A stretch of DNA of 64,000 nucleotides, taken from Haemophilus haemolyticus_M. GTDB taxonomy: Bacteria > Pseudomonadota > Gammaproteobacteria > Enterobacterales > Pasteurellaceae. The stretch covers positions 124,001 through 188,000 of the forward strand of contig NZ_QQGD01000001.1 in NCBI RefSeq assembly GCF_003490935.1, written 5' to 3'. The translations under genes and the position numbers were made by a program. Of the stretch, positions 33,959-41,143 are shown piece by piece. Numbering within the stretch: the stretch's first letter is position 1; each line of letters starts with the position of its first letter. Below the pieces are notes generated by a model. That model saw nothing but the letters and a program-made list of their open reading frames with translations. It made no database searches and was not told the origin of the DNA.

Positions 33959-35329
33959 ATGACAATTGAGTCAATTCTTTCAGATATTGATAGCTTTATT
34001 TGGGGCGCTCCGCTACTCATACTCTTATCGGGCACAGGGCTCTATTTAACGCTACGTTTAGGCTTTATTCAAATTCGCTATTTACCACGTGCGCTGGGTT
34101 ATTTATTTAAAAAAGATAAAGGTGGAAAAGGTGATGTGTCATCTTTTGCCGCACTTTGTACCGCATTAGCAGCAACAATCGGAACTGGTAATATTGTAGG
34201 CGTTGCAACTGCTGTACAAGCAGGTGGGCCTGGCGCTATTTTTTGGATGTGGCTGGTTGCCTTATTAGGAATGGCAACAAAATATGCCGAATGCTTGCTC
34301 GCGGTAAAATACCGTGTTCGCGATAAAAATGGCTTTATGGCTGGCGGTCCAATGTATTACATTGAACGCGGTCTAGGCATCAAATGGCTAGCAAAATTAT
34401 TTGCATTATTTGGTGTAATGGTTGCCTTTTTCGGGATCGGTACATTCCCACAGGTCAATGCGATTACCCATGCAATGCAAGATACTTTTAATATTCCTGT
34501 TTTAGTTACTGCAATTATTGTGACTCTGTTAGTCGGCTTAATCATTCTTGGTGGTGTAAAACGTATTGCAACCGCATCATCGCTAATTGTACCGTTTATG
34601 GCGATTTTATATGTCACTACTTCACTGGTTATTATCCTTTTAAATATAGAAAAAGTACCAGATGCGATCTCATTAATTATTTATAGTGCTTTTGATCCGC
34701 AAGCTGCGCTAGGTGGCGCTGTTGGCTTCACTGTAATGAAGGCTATTCAATCAGGTGTCGCTCGAGGTATATTCTCCAATGAATCAGGTTTAGGAAGCGC
34801 ACCAATTGCAGCCGCAGCGGCACAAACTCGTGAACCTGTTCGCCAAGGCTTAATTTCCATGACAGGTACATTCTTGGATACCATCATCGTTTGTACAATG
34901 ACAGGCATTGTATTAGTGTTAACAGGCGCTTGGAATAACCCTGAATTAGCGGGTGCAACAGTCACAAACTACGCCTTTGCACAAGGCTTAGGGACATCAA
35001 TTGGCGCAACGATTGTAACTGTCGGTTTATTATTTTTTGCATTCACAACTATTTTAGGCTGGTGTTACTACGGTGAACGTTGTTTTGTTTATCTCGTTGG
35101 TATTCGTGGCGTAAAACTATATCGTTTAGCTTATATTGTGTTGGTGGGGTTAGGCTCATTCTTACACTTAAATTTAATATGGATTATCGCCGATATCGTA
35201 AATGGTTTAATGGCCTTTCCAAATCTCATCGCTCTCATTGGATTGCGAAAAGTTGTGATTGAAGAAACAAAAGATTATTTCCAACGCTTGAAAATAAATC
35301 ATCACGATCAAGATGAAATCGTAGAATAA
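33959..35329 (+). CDS. Sodium:alanine/glycine symporter (AGCS family)
   Basis: A 456-residue inner-membrane transporter with about ten helices. AGCS hallmarks are SSFAALCTALAATIGTGNIVG and VKSGVARGIFSNESGLGSAP-type sequence (here IQSGVARGIFSNESGLGSA), plus GGPMYYIERGLG. Family members take up alanine or glycine with sodium. The tandem glycine riboswitch directly upstream makes glycine the likely relevant ligand, either as substrate or as signal of excess. It ends in a very strong terminator. Confidence 0.92.
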   Translation: MTIESILSDIDSFIWGAPLLILLSGTGLYLTLRLGFIQIRYLPRALGYLFKKDKGGKGDVSSFAALCTALAATIGTGNIVGVATAVQAGGPGAIFWMWLVALLGMATKYAECLLAVKYRVRDKNGFMAGGPMYYIERGLGIKWLAKLFALFGVMVAFFGIGTFPQVNAITHAMQDTFNIPVLVTAIIVTLLVGLIILGGVKRIATASSLIVPFMAILYVTTSLVIILLNIEKVPDAISLIIYSAFDPQAALGGAVGFTVMKAIQSGVARGIFSNESGLGSAPIAAAAAQTREPVRQGLISMTGTFLDTIIVCTMTGIVLVLTGAWNNPELAGATVTNYAFAQGLGTSIGATIVTVGLLFFAFTTILGWCYYGERCFVYLVGIRGVKLYRLAYIVLVGLGSFLHLNLIWIIADIVNGLMAFPNLIALIGLRKVVIEETKDYFQRLKINHHDQDEIVE

Positions 35330-35340
35330 TCAAATGAAAA

Positions 35341-35378
35341 AAAGGTGTGGATACAGTCAATATCCACACCTTTTTTCT
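35341..35378 (+). terminator. Strong terminator after the symporter gene
   Basis: AAAGGTGTGGATA (35341-35353) and TATCCACACCTTT (35361-35373) form a perfect 13-bp stem with a seven-base loop and a run of T. Confidence 0.95.
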
Positions 35379-35564
35379 TATCACAATTTCCCATCTTAAC
35401 AACTTATCTTAGAAAGAAAAGCAGCTTTTTTCAGAAATTAGACATAGATCATATTTTTAAAAATTACTTTGACATTTCCTCTTAAAGCCCTTGAAAACCT
35501 GAATTAACAAGGCTATTTTGTAATTAAAGAAAACTGTAAATCACGCAACAAAGAGGTAAATGCT

Positions 35565-35888
35565 ATGACACTTAATATCACCAGCAAACAAATGGAAATC
35601 ACCCCTGCAATTCGTGAACACGTGGAGGAAAGACTTGCTAAATTAGGTAAATGGCAAACACAGTTAATTAACCCCCATTTTGTTTTAAACAAAGTACCGA
35701 ATGGATTTACTGTAGAAGCATCTATTGGCACGCGACTGGGCAATTTATTGGCAAGTGCAACCTCAGATGATATGTATAAAGCAATTAATGAAGTTGAAGA
35801 AAAATTGGAACGTCAGCTTAATAAACTTCAACATAAAAGTGAATCTCGACGAGCAGATGAACGCTTAAAAGATTCGTTTGAAAACTAG
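35565..35888 (+). CDS. raiA: Ribosome-associated inhibitor RaiA (YfiA)
   Basis: A 107-residue cold-shock/stationary-phase factor that binds the 30S A/P sites and blocks translation. It has the beta-alpha-beta fold signature MTLNITSKQMEITPAIREHV and a C-terminal helix region ending EEKLERQLNKLQHK; the short length separates it from long HPF. ATG 35565 follows AAGAGGT. It is a single gene with a terminator at 35972. I recall its Rd homologue (HI0257) as distant from these neighbours. Confidence 0.93.
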   Translation: MTLNITSKQMEITPAIREHVEERLAKLGKWQTQLINPHFVLNKVPNGFTVEASIGTRLGNLLASATSDDMYKAINEVEEKLERQLNKLQHKSESRRADERLKDSFEN

Positions 35889-35971
35889 TATTGAAAATAA
35901 ACTAAACAAAGAAAAGCAAAAGAGCGGTGAAATTTTATCCCTCCAAAAAAAGTTAAGTTATTAAATCAAGG

Positions 35972-36006
35972 ACTAAGCTCTGTGATTCACAGGGCTTAGT
36001 TTTTTA
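35972..36006 (+). terminator. Terminator after raiA
   Basis: ACTAAGC/GCTTAGT outer arms and CTGTG/CACAG inner arms form a long stem followed by TTTTTAGTTT. Confidence 0.9.
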
Positions 36007-36009
36007 GTT

Positions 36010-36480
36010 TACACCGAATACTCTCATGGTGGTAATAATGAATATCCACTTTTCATGACAAAAGAAAACATTGAGTGCTAACGCCGTTAAATCAAGCAAT
36101 ATCTGAATTAGAAAGTCTATCCTTAATGCTTTGACGATTGTGGCTTTTTCTGTTAGTTGAGACTTATAACTTTTCTAGAATAGTATTCTCCGCATAAAGT
36201 TTGAGCTTCTCTAATTCTAACGTTTCTTCTCGTATTTTGGACTTAAGTAGCATTTTAGTGCGTTGGATGCCTTTTAGGCATTAAGCTGTTTATACCTTGT
36301 CTTTCAAAGACTTGTAACCATTGATTCTACCAAGATTAAATTGTTTACATTCAACGATGTAATGTTTGTTCGGGACGTTTAAGATGCCTTAGGGGAGAAA
36401 ATGATTTTTACTGCATTGAAGATAAACATTGAGCACTTATTGTTTGAAGAGTTGCTTGTAGTTAGTCATAAAAAATCTAC
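36010..36480 (-). mobile_element. Decayed IS3-family (IS150-like) transposase remnant
   Basis: No intact gene lies in the 674 bases between raiA and the methyltransferase gene. The minus strand carries short frames of transposase type in the right order. QWLQVFERQGINSLMPKR (36256-36323) resembles the helix-turn-helix end of OrfA (..GI.gL.PK..). Then IREETLELEKLKLYAEN..ILEKL (36164-36235) resembles the leucine-zipper end, and TEKATIVKALRIDF (36112-36153) the start of OrfB. Frames change and stops intervene, so this is a relic. Terminal repeats were not found. Confidence 0.6.
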
Positions 36481-36562
36481 ACTTTAATCAGTTAGTTGTC
36501 TAATATAAATTTGGGGGCAACAGATCAATATTCTCCTTTTTATTTGTAATATAGGATACGAG

Positions 36563-37327
36563 ATGAATAATAAAACTAGCGTTTATGACAAAGAAAACTT
36601 CTTTGAGCTTTATCAGAAACTCCGCGCAAATCCAATTAGCCTCAATGAAATTATTGAAAAGCCCACTATGCTCTCATTATTGCCTGATTTAAAAGGGAAA
36701 AAATTACTCGATTTAGGCTGTGGCACGGGAGGGCATTTACAACTTTATCTAGAACGAGGCGCGGCTAAAGTTATCGGAACCGATCTTTCCGAAAAAATGC
36801 TTGAACAAGCTGAAAAAGATCTGCAAAAGTGCGGTGAATTTTCAAGGCGTTTTTCCTTATATCACTTACCAATGGAAAAATTAGCTGAGTTACCAGAACG
36901 TCATTTTGATGTGATTACTAGCTCTTTCGCCTTTCATTATATTGAAAATTTCCCAGCCTTATTATCAACCATCCATAACAAACTCTTGTCTAATGGCATA
37001 TTGGTTTTCTCACAAGAACACCCGATAACCACCTGCCACAAAGAAGGTGAACGCTGGGAAAAAAATGACAAAAAACAGCAAGTTGCTTATCGTTTAAATC
37101 ATTATCGAGAAGAGGGTGAACGCAATAGAAATTGGTTCAAACAGCCTTTTCAAACCTATCATCGAACAACTGCGACAATTATCAATAATTTAATTTTCGC
37201 AGGGTTTCAAATCGAGCAAATAGAAGAACCCATGCTTGCCGATCAACCGCAATGGCATAATGAATTTAAAGATTTATCACACCGCCCTCCATTGTTATTT
37301 ATCAAAGCAAGAAAAGTGGAGAAATAA
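36563..37327 (+). CDS. Class I SAM-dependent methyltransferase
   Basis: A 254-residue soluble methyltransferase. Motif I is KKLLDLGCGTGGHL (about residue 47), followed by the acidic end of strand 2 (VIGTDLSEKML) and FDVITSSFAFHYIENF. The fold is certain but the substrate is not; it resembles small-molecule (UbiE/BioC-like) methyltransferases. It sits just upstream of rpsB, a position I recall for the Rd homologue HI0912. One uptake signal lies inside. Confidence 0.85.
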   Translation: MNNKTSVYDKENFFELYQKLRANPISLNEIIEKPTMLSLLPDLKGKKLLDLGCGTGGHLQLYLERGAAKVIGTDLSEKMLEQAEKDLQKCGEFSRRFSLYHLPMEKLAELPERHFDVITSSFAFHYIENFPALLSTIHNKLLSNGILVFSQEHPITTCHKEGERWEKNDKKQQVAYRLNHYREEGERNRNWFKQPFQTYHRTTATIINNLIFAGFQIEQIEEPMLADQPQWHNEFKDLSHRPPLLFIKARKVEK

Positions 37328-37338
37328 ACAAAATAAAC

Positions 37339-37368
37339 TGGTTTTTAACCGCACTTTATGGTATAAAT
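37339..37368 (+). promoter_or_regulatory. Probable rpsB promoter with GC-rich discriminator
   Basis: TATAAAT (37362-37368) is a good -10, followed by CGCCCCG, a GC-rich discriminator typical of ribosomal-protein promoters under stringent control. The -35 (TGGTTT, 17-base spacer) is weak. An uptake signal (37348-37356) lies in the spacer. Confidence 0.5.
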
Positions 37369-37429
37369 CGCCCCGCTGTTTTTGCCTTTCAAAAGCAGCT
37401 TTTTAATTACTAACAACACACACATATCA

Positions 37430-37499
37430 ACAAGGCTTAATCGGGGTGCCAAACGGTCGATTAGCTGATATGTGGAGGCTCAACCCCAACAAAAGGAAA
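37430..37499 (+). promoter_or_regulatory. rpsB leader with potential S2 autoregulatory fold
   Basis: The 5' region contains CGGGGTG (37442-37448) complementary to CAACCCC (37481-37487) around an internal segment, similar in layout to the conserved gamma-proteobacterial rpsB leader by which S2 represses rpsB-tsf. The fold is inferred by eye. Confidence 0.4.
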
Positions 37500-37504
37500 A
37501 TATT

Positions 37505-38227
37505 ATGGCACAAGTTTCAATGCGCGACATGATCAACGCAGGCGTACACTTCGGACACCAAACTCGTTACTGGAACCCACAAATGAAACCTTTCATTTTT
37601 GGTGCTCGTAACGGTGTTCACATCATCAACTTAGAAAAAACTTTACCTTTATTCAACGAAGCTTTAGCGGAATTAACTCGCATTGCTAGCAACAACGGTA
37701 AAGTATTATTCGTTGGTACAAAACGTGCAGCGTCTGAAGCAGTTCAAGCAGCAGCATTAGATTGTCAGCAATATTACGTAAACCACCGTTGGTTAGGTGG
37801 TATGTTGACTAACTGGAAAACCGTTCGTCAATCAATTAAACGTTTAAAAGATTTAGAAACCCAATCTCAAGACGGTACTTTTGATAAATTAACCAAAAAA
37901 GAAGCGTTAATGCGTAGCCGTGAGATGGAAAAACTTGAATTAAGCCTTGGCGGTATCAAAGATATGGGCGGCTTACCAGATGCATTATTTGTTATTGGTG
38001 CTGACCACGAACATATCGCAGTTAAAGAAGCAAACAACCTAGGTATTCCTGTATTTGCTATCGTTGATACTAACTCAACTCCAGCTGGCGTAGATTTCGT
38101 TATCCCTGGTAACGATGATGCGACTCGTGCTATCCAACTTTACGTTTCTGCAGCTGCAGCAGCGGTTAAAGAAGGTCGTGGTAACGAAGCTCAAGTTGCT
38201 GAAGAATTAGCAGCTGACGCAGAATAA
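37505..38227 (+). CDS. rpsB: 30S ribosomal protein S2
   Basis: A 240-residue ribosomal protein that binds the 30S neck/shoulder with S1. The N-terminus AQVSMRDMINAGVHFGHQTR and GGMLTNWKT match S2, as does the C-terminal TNSTPAGVDFVIPGNDDA. ATG 37505 follows AAAAGGAAA; an upstream in-frame start at 37472 is rejected. It forms the conserved rpsB-tsf unit, with an attenuating hairpin between the genes. Codon use is strongly biased to a few codons, as expected for a highly expressed gene. Confidence 0.98.
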   Translation: MAQVSMRDMINAGVHFGHQTRYWNPQMKPFIFGARNGVHIINLEKTLPLFNEALAELTRIASNNGKVLFVGTKRAASEAVQAAALDCQQYYVNHRWLGGMLTNWKTVRQSIKRLKDLETQSQDGTFDKLTKKEALMRSREMEKLELSLGGIKDMGGLPDALFVIGADHEHIAVKEANNLGIPVFAIVDTNSTPAGVDFVIPGNDDATRAIQLYVSAAAAAVKEGRGNEAQVAEELAADAE

Positions 38228-38278
38228 TTTAAGTTTTGCAATAAGGCGAAGCCCTTAATAATCAAACGATTAATTGGC

Positions 38279-38308
38279 ATAGGGGCTAAAATTTAGCCCC
38301 TATATTTT
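38279..38308 (+). terminator. Intergenic terminator/attenuator between rpsB and tsf
   Basis: ATAGGGGCT/AGCCCCTAT arms around AAAATTT, followed by ATTTTTAT, form a strong hairpin. As tsf follows, it probably reduces rather than abolishes read-through, as at the E. coli rpsB-tsf junction. Confidence 0.75.
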
Positions 38309-38360
38309 TATCTAAAAGTGCGGTCAAAATAAACCGCATTTTCGACAGAGGATTTTAAAA

Positions 38361-39212
38361 ATGGCTGAAATCACAGCATCATTAGTAAAAGAACTTCGTG
38401 AACGTACCGGCGCAGGTATGATGGAATGTAAAAAAGCATTAGTTGAAGCAAACGGTGATATCGAGTTAGCGATCGACAACATGCGTAAATCAGGTCAAGC
38501 TAAAGCAGCTAAAAAAGCAGGCCGTGTTGCCGCTGAAGGTGTTATCCTTGCTCGTGTAGAAAATGGTTTCGGTGTATTAGTTGAAATGAACTGTGAAACT
38601 GACTTCGTAGCAAAAGATGCTGGTTTCTTAGGTTTAGCAAACGAAGTAGCTGATTTCGCAGCAGCAAACAAAGGTACCACTATCGAAGCATTACAAGCAC
38701 AATTCGAAGAAAAACGTGCTGCATTAGTCGCTAAAATTGGTGAGAACATGAATATTCGTCGTGTTGCTTACTTAGATGGTCAAGTAATTGCTCAATACTT
38801 ACACGGCGCAAAAATCGGTGTATTAGTTGCAGGTCAAGGTTCTGCAGATGAACTTAAAAAAGTAGCTATGCACGTAGCTGCATCTAAACCTGAATTCGTA
38901 AATCCAGAAGATGTATCAGCAGAAGTAGTTGAACACGAACGCCAAATCCAAATCGACATCGCAGTTAACTCTGGCAAACCAAAAGAAATCGCAGAGAAAA
39001 TGGTTGAAGGTCGTATGAAGAAATTCACTGGTGAAGTTTCACTAACTGGCCAACCATTCGTAATGGATCCTTCTGTATCTGTAGGTGATTTCTTAAAATC
39101 AGTAAACACCTCAGTTTCTAATTTCATCCGTTTAGAAGTTGGTGAAGGTATCGAGAAAAAAGAAGAAGACTTTGCTGCTGAAGTAGCAAAAATCACTGGC
39201 GGTAATGCGTAA
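38361..39212 (+). CDS. tsf: Elongation factor Ts
   Basis: A 283-residue nucleotide-exchange factor for EF-Tu, the same length as in E. coli. It starts with the UBA-like domain (VKELRERTGAGMMECKKAL), then the core TDFVAKDAGF that inserts into EF-Tu, and ends with the dimerisation region. An uptake signal lies in the rpsB-tsf spacer. Highly biased codon use matches rpsB. Confidence 0.98.
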   Translation: MAEITASLVKELRERTGAGMMECKKALVEANGDIELAIDNMRKSGQAKAAKKAGRVAAEGVILARVENGFGVLVEMNCETDFVAKDAGFLGLANEVADFAAANKGTTIEALQAQFEEKRAALVAKIGENMNIRRVAYLDGQVIAQYLHGAKIGVLVAGQGSADELKKVAMHVAASKPEFVNPEDVSAEVVEHERQIQIDIAVNSGKPKEIAEKMVEGRMKKFTGEVSLTGQPFVMDPSVSVGDFLKSVNTSVSNFIRLEVGEGIEKKEEDFAAEVAKITGGNA

Positions 39213-39238
39213 TTCTTTAAAGATAACGATATGTTAAT

Positions 39239-39265
39239 AAGCCCAACTTAAGTTGGGCTTATTTG
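39239..39265 (+). terminator. Terminator after tsf
   Basis: AAGCCCAACTT (39239-39249) and AAGTTGGGCTT (39250-39260) are perfect arms followed by ATTTGTTTT. Confidence 0.85.
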
Positions 39266-39330
39266 TTTTATAGGATAAGTTGTGCTTAATTAACGGGCTT
39301 AAACTTTTTTTAGTTACGTTTAGTAAAATA

Positions 39331-39376
39331 AAAAACCCACACTTAAATAGTAAACTTTTAAAATGTGGATTTTGTA
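39331..39376 (-). terminator. Terminator after the uppS-lpxD operon
   Basis: On the minus strand AATCCACATTTTAAA pairs imperfectly with TTTAAGTGTGGGTT, followed by TTTTATTTT, 20-60 bases after the lpxD stop codon. Confidence 0.6.
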
Positions 39377-39394
39377 ATAAAACTTCAGAAGAAA

Positions 39395-40420
39395 TTAAGA
39401 AATTTTCTTTTCTAACGCTTTTAAACGTTTATTTATTCCATCAATACCTAATGTCAGCGTCGCTGTTTTACGCCATTCTTTATTCGTTTGCAATGGAATA
39501 CCAGAGGAATATACGCCAGGCTCTGTAATTGGGCGCATAACCATTCCCATTCCAGTAATCGTGACTTTATCGCAAATTTCCATATGGCCATTAATCACGC
39601 TTGCACCACCAATTAAGCAATAACGCCCAACAGTCAAACTACCCGCCATGATAACGCCACCCGCAACCGCTGTACCTGTGCCGATATGAACATTATGTGC
39701 AATTTGACAAAGGTTATCGATGATCACGTTATCTTCAATAATTGTTGCGTCTAATGCGCCTCTATCGATACAGGTATTCGCACCAATCTCAACGTTATTA
39801 CCAATTATTACTTGCCCTACTTGTGGAATTTTAATCCAACGACCACGATCATTTGCGTAACCAAAACCATCACTACCGATGACTGTTCCTGATTGAATTA
39901 AGCAATTAGTGCCAATCTCAACGTTATGGTAAACAGTGACATTAGCCCAAAGTTGAGTGCCTGAACCTATCTTGGTATTTTTACCAACAAAGCAATTTGC
40001 ACCAATGATCACGTTATCACCAAGTACAACACCTTCTTCAATCACTGCATTGGCGCCAATTGAAACATTATTCCCTAAAGATGCACCATCAAAAATTACC
40101 GCACTTTTTGCAATGCCTTGCGCAGCCTTTGGTGTGCCATCCATATATTGAGCTAAAATTGCGTAAGCTACATAAGGATCTTTAACAATAAGTAAATTGC
40201 TTTCTGGAGAACAGTGTTCAACATCCCCTTCAGAAACAACCAAAATTCCTGCGTTAGAATCCTTCAATAATGCACGGAATTTTGCGTTAGAAATAAAAGT
40301 AAGTTGATTTGATTGGGCTTTATCGAGTGGTGCGATATTCTCAACAACAACATCGGCGTTACCGCGAACGGTAGCGCCGATTTGAGTTGCCAATTCTTGT
40401 AAAGAATAGGATTTTTGCAT
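39395..40420 (-). CDS. lpxD: UDP-3-O-acylglucosamine N-acyltransferase
   Basis: A 341-residue left-handed beta-helix enzyme that adds the second acyl chain in lipid A synthesis. The N-terminal uridine-binding domain (about 1-100) is followed by many hexapeptide repeats (for example IGANAVIEEGVVLGDNVIIG) and the catalytic-His region CQIAHNVHIG. It follows skp by 12 bases at the end of uppS-cdsA-rseP-bamA-skp-lpxD. An uptake signal is present. Confidence 0.96.
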   Translation of the reverse strand: MQKSYSLQELATQIGATVRGNADVVVENIAPLDKAQSNQLTFISNAKFRALLKDSNAGILVVSEGDVEHCSPESNLLIVKDPYVAYAILAQYMDGTPKAAQGIAKSAVIFDGASLGNNVSIGANAVIEEGVVLGDNVIIGANCFVGKNTKIGSGTQLWANVTVYHNVEIGTNCLIQSGTVIGSDGFGYANDRGRWIKIPQVGQVIIGNNVEIGANTCIDRGALDATIIEDNVIIDNLCQIAHNVHIGTGTAVAGGVIMAGSLTVGRYCLIGGASVINGHMEICDKVTITGMGMVMRPITEPGVYSSGIPLQTNKEWRKTATLTLGIDGINKRLKALEKKIS

Positions 40421-40432
40421 TATGAGAACCTA

Positions 40433-41026
40433 TTATTTTTTCTCTTGTGCTTTTTCAGAAGCGGGGATAGATTTTAACACTTCTTCTGTGATGTCTTTAC
40501 CCTCTACCGCAAATACAACTGAATTTGCATCAAGTACATAAGTATAACCTTTGGCTTTTGCTAAATTATTTGTTGCTGTTTGAATACTATCTAATAATTT
40601 ACCACGCTCTTCTGCCTGACGTTTTTCATTTTGCGCTTGGAACTCTTGAACTTTTTTATCTTGTTCTTGCATTAATTTTTGTAATTCAGCATCTTCAGCT
40701 GCACCTAATTTATTAATTTCCTCTTGGCGTTTTTGAATATCTGCTTGACGTAAGCGAGGTGCATCTTTTTCTAAAGCCGCAACTTTTGCTTCTACTTTTT
40801 TACGAGCAGCTGCAATTTTATCATCAACTTCTTTTTTGCTTGCCGCTAATTTCTCAGCTACAGGTTTAAATTCAGCATCAAGTTTATCCGCTACGGCTTG
40901 ACGATCTGGGTGATTTTGGAAAATATAACCTGCATTAATAAAAGCAATTTTTTCTTCAGCTGCAGCATAGCCTGAAGCAAGTGCGATACCTAAAGCAAGT
41001 GCGGTTACTTTTGCGATGTTTTTCAT
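40433..41026 (-). CDS. skp: Periplasmic chaperone Skp (OmpH)
   Basis: A 197-residue periplasmic protein with a signal peptide cut near ASGYAAA, an N-terminal body (EEKIAFINAGYIFQNHP) and a long Lys/Glu/Ala-rich coiled coil (about 50-140) that forms the tentacles holding unfolded outer-membrane proteins. It lies between bamA and lpxD, as in other gamma-proteobacteria, and delivers substrates to the BAM complex. Confidence 0.94.
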   Translation of the reverse strand: MKNIAKVTALALGIALASGYAAAEEKIAFINAGYIFQNHPDRQAVADKLDAEFKPVAEKLAASKKEVDDKIAAARKKVEAKVAALEKDAPRLRQADIQKRQEEINKLGAAEDAELQKLMQEQDKKVQEFQAQNEKRQAEERGKLLDSIQTATNNLAKAKGYTYVLDANSVVFAVEGKDITEEVLKSIPASEKAQEKK

Positions 41027-41143
41027 TTGATAAAGATCCTTAATTAAAATTAAATTGTGGTTAGTTTAATATTTTCTCTGTCTAACAAAATTAGGCAGAG
41101 AACGTTATCTTTGACATTCGAATGATAAAAAAGTTCAATCTAA

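Noticed and set aside
39280..39528. Open frame of 82 codons between tsf and lpxD
   Set aside because: It overlaps the 3' end of lpxD on the opposite strand and the operon terminator; no ribosome site or family signature.
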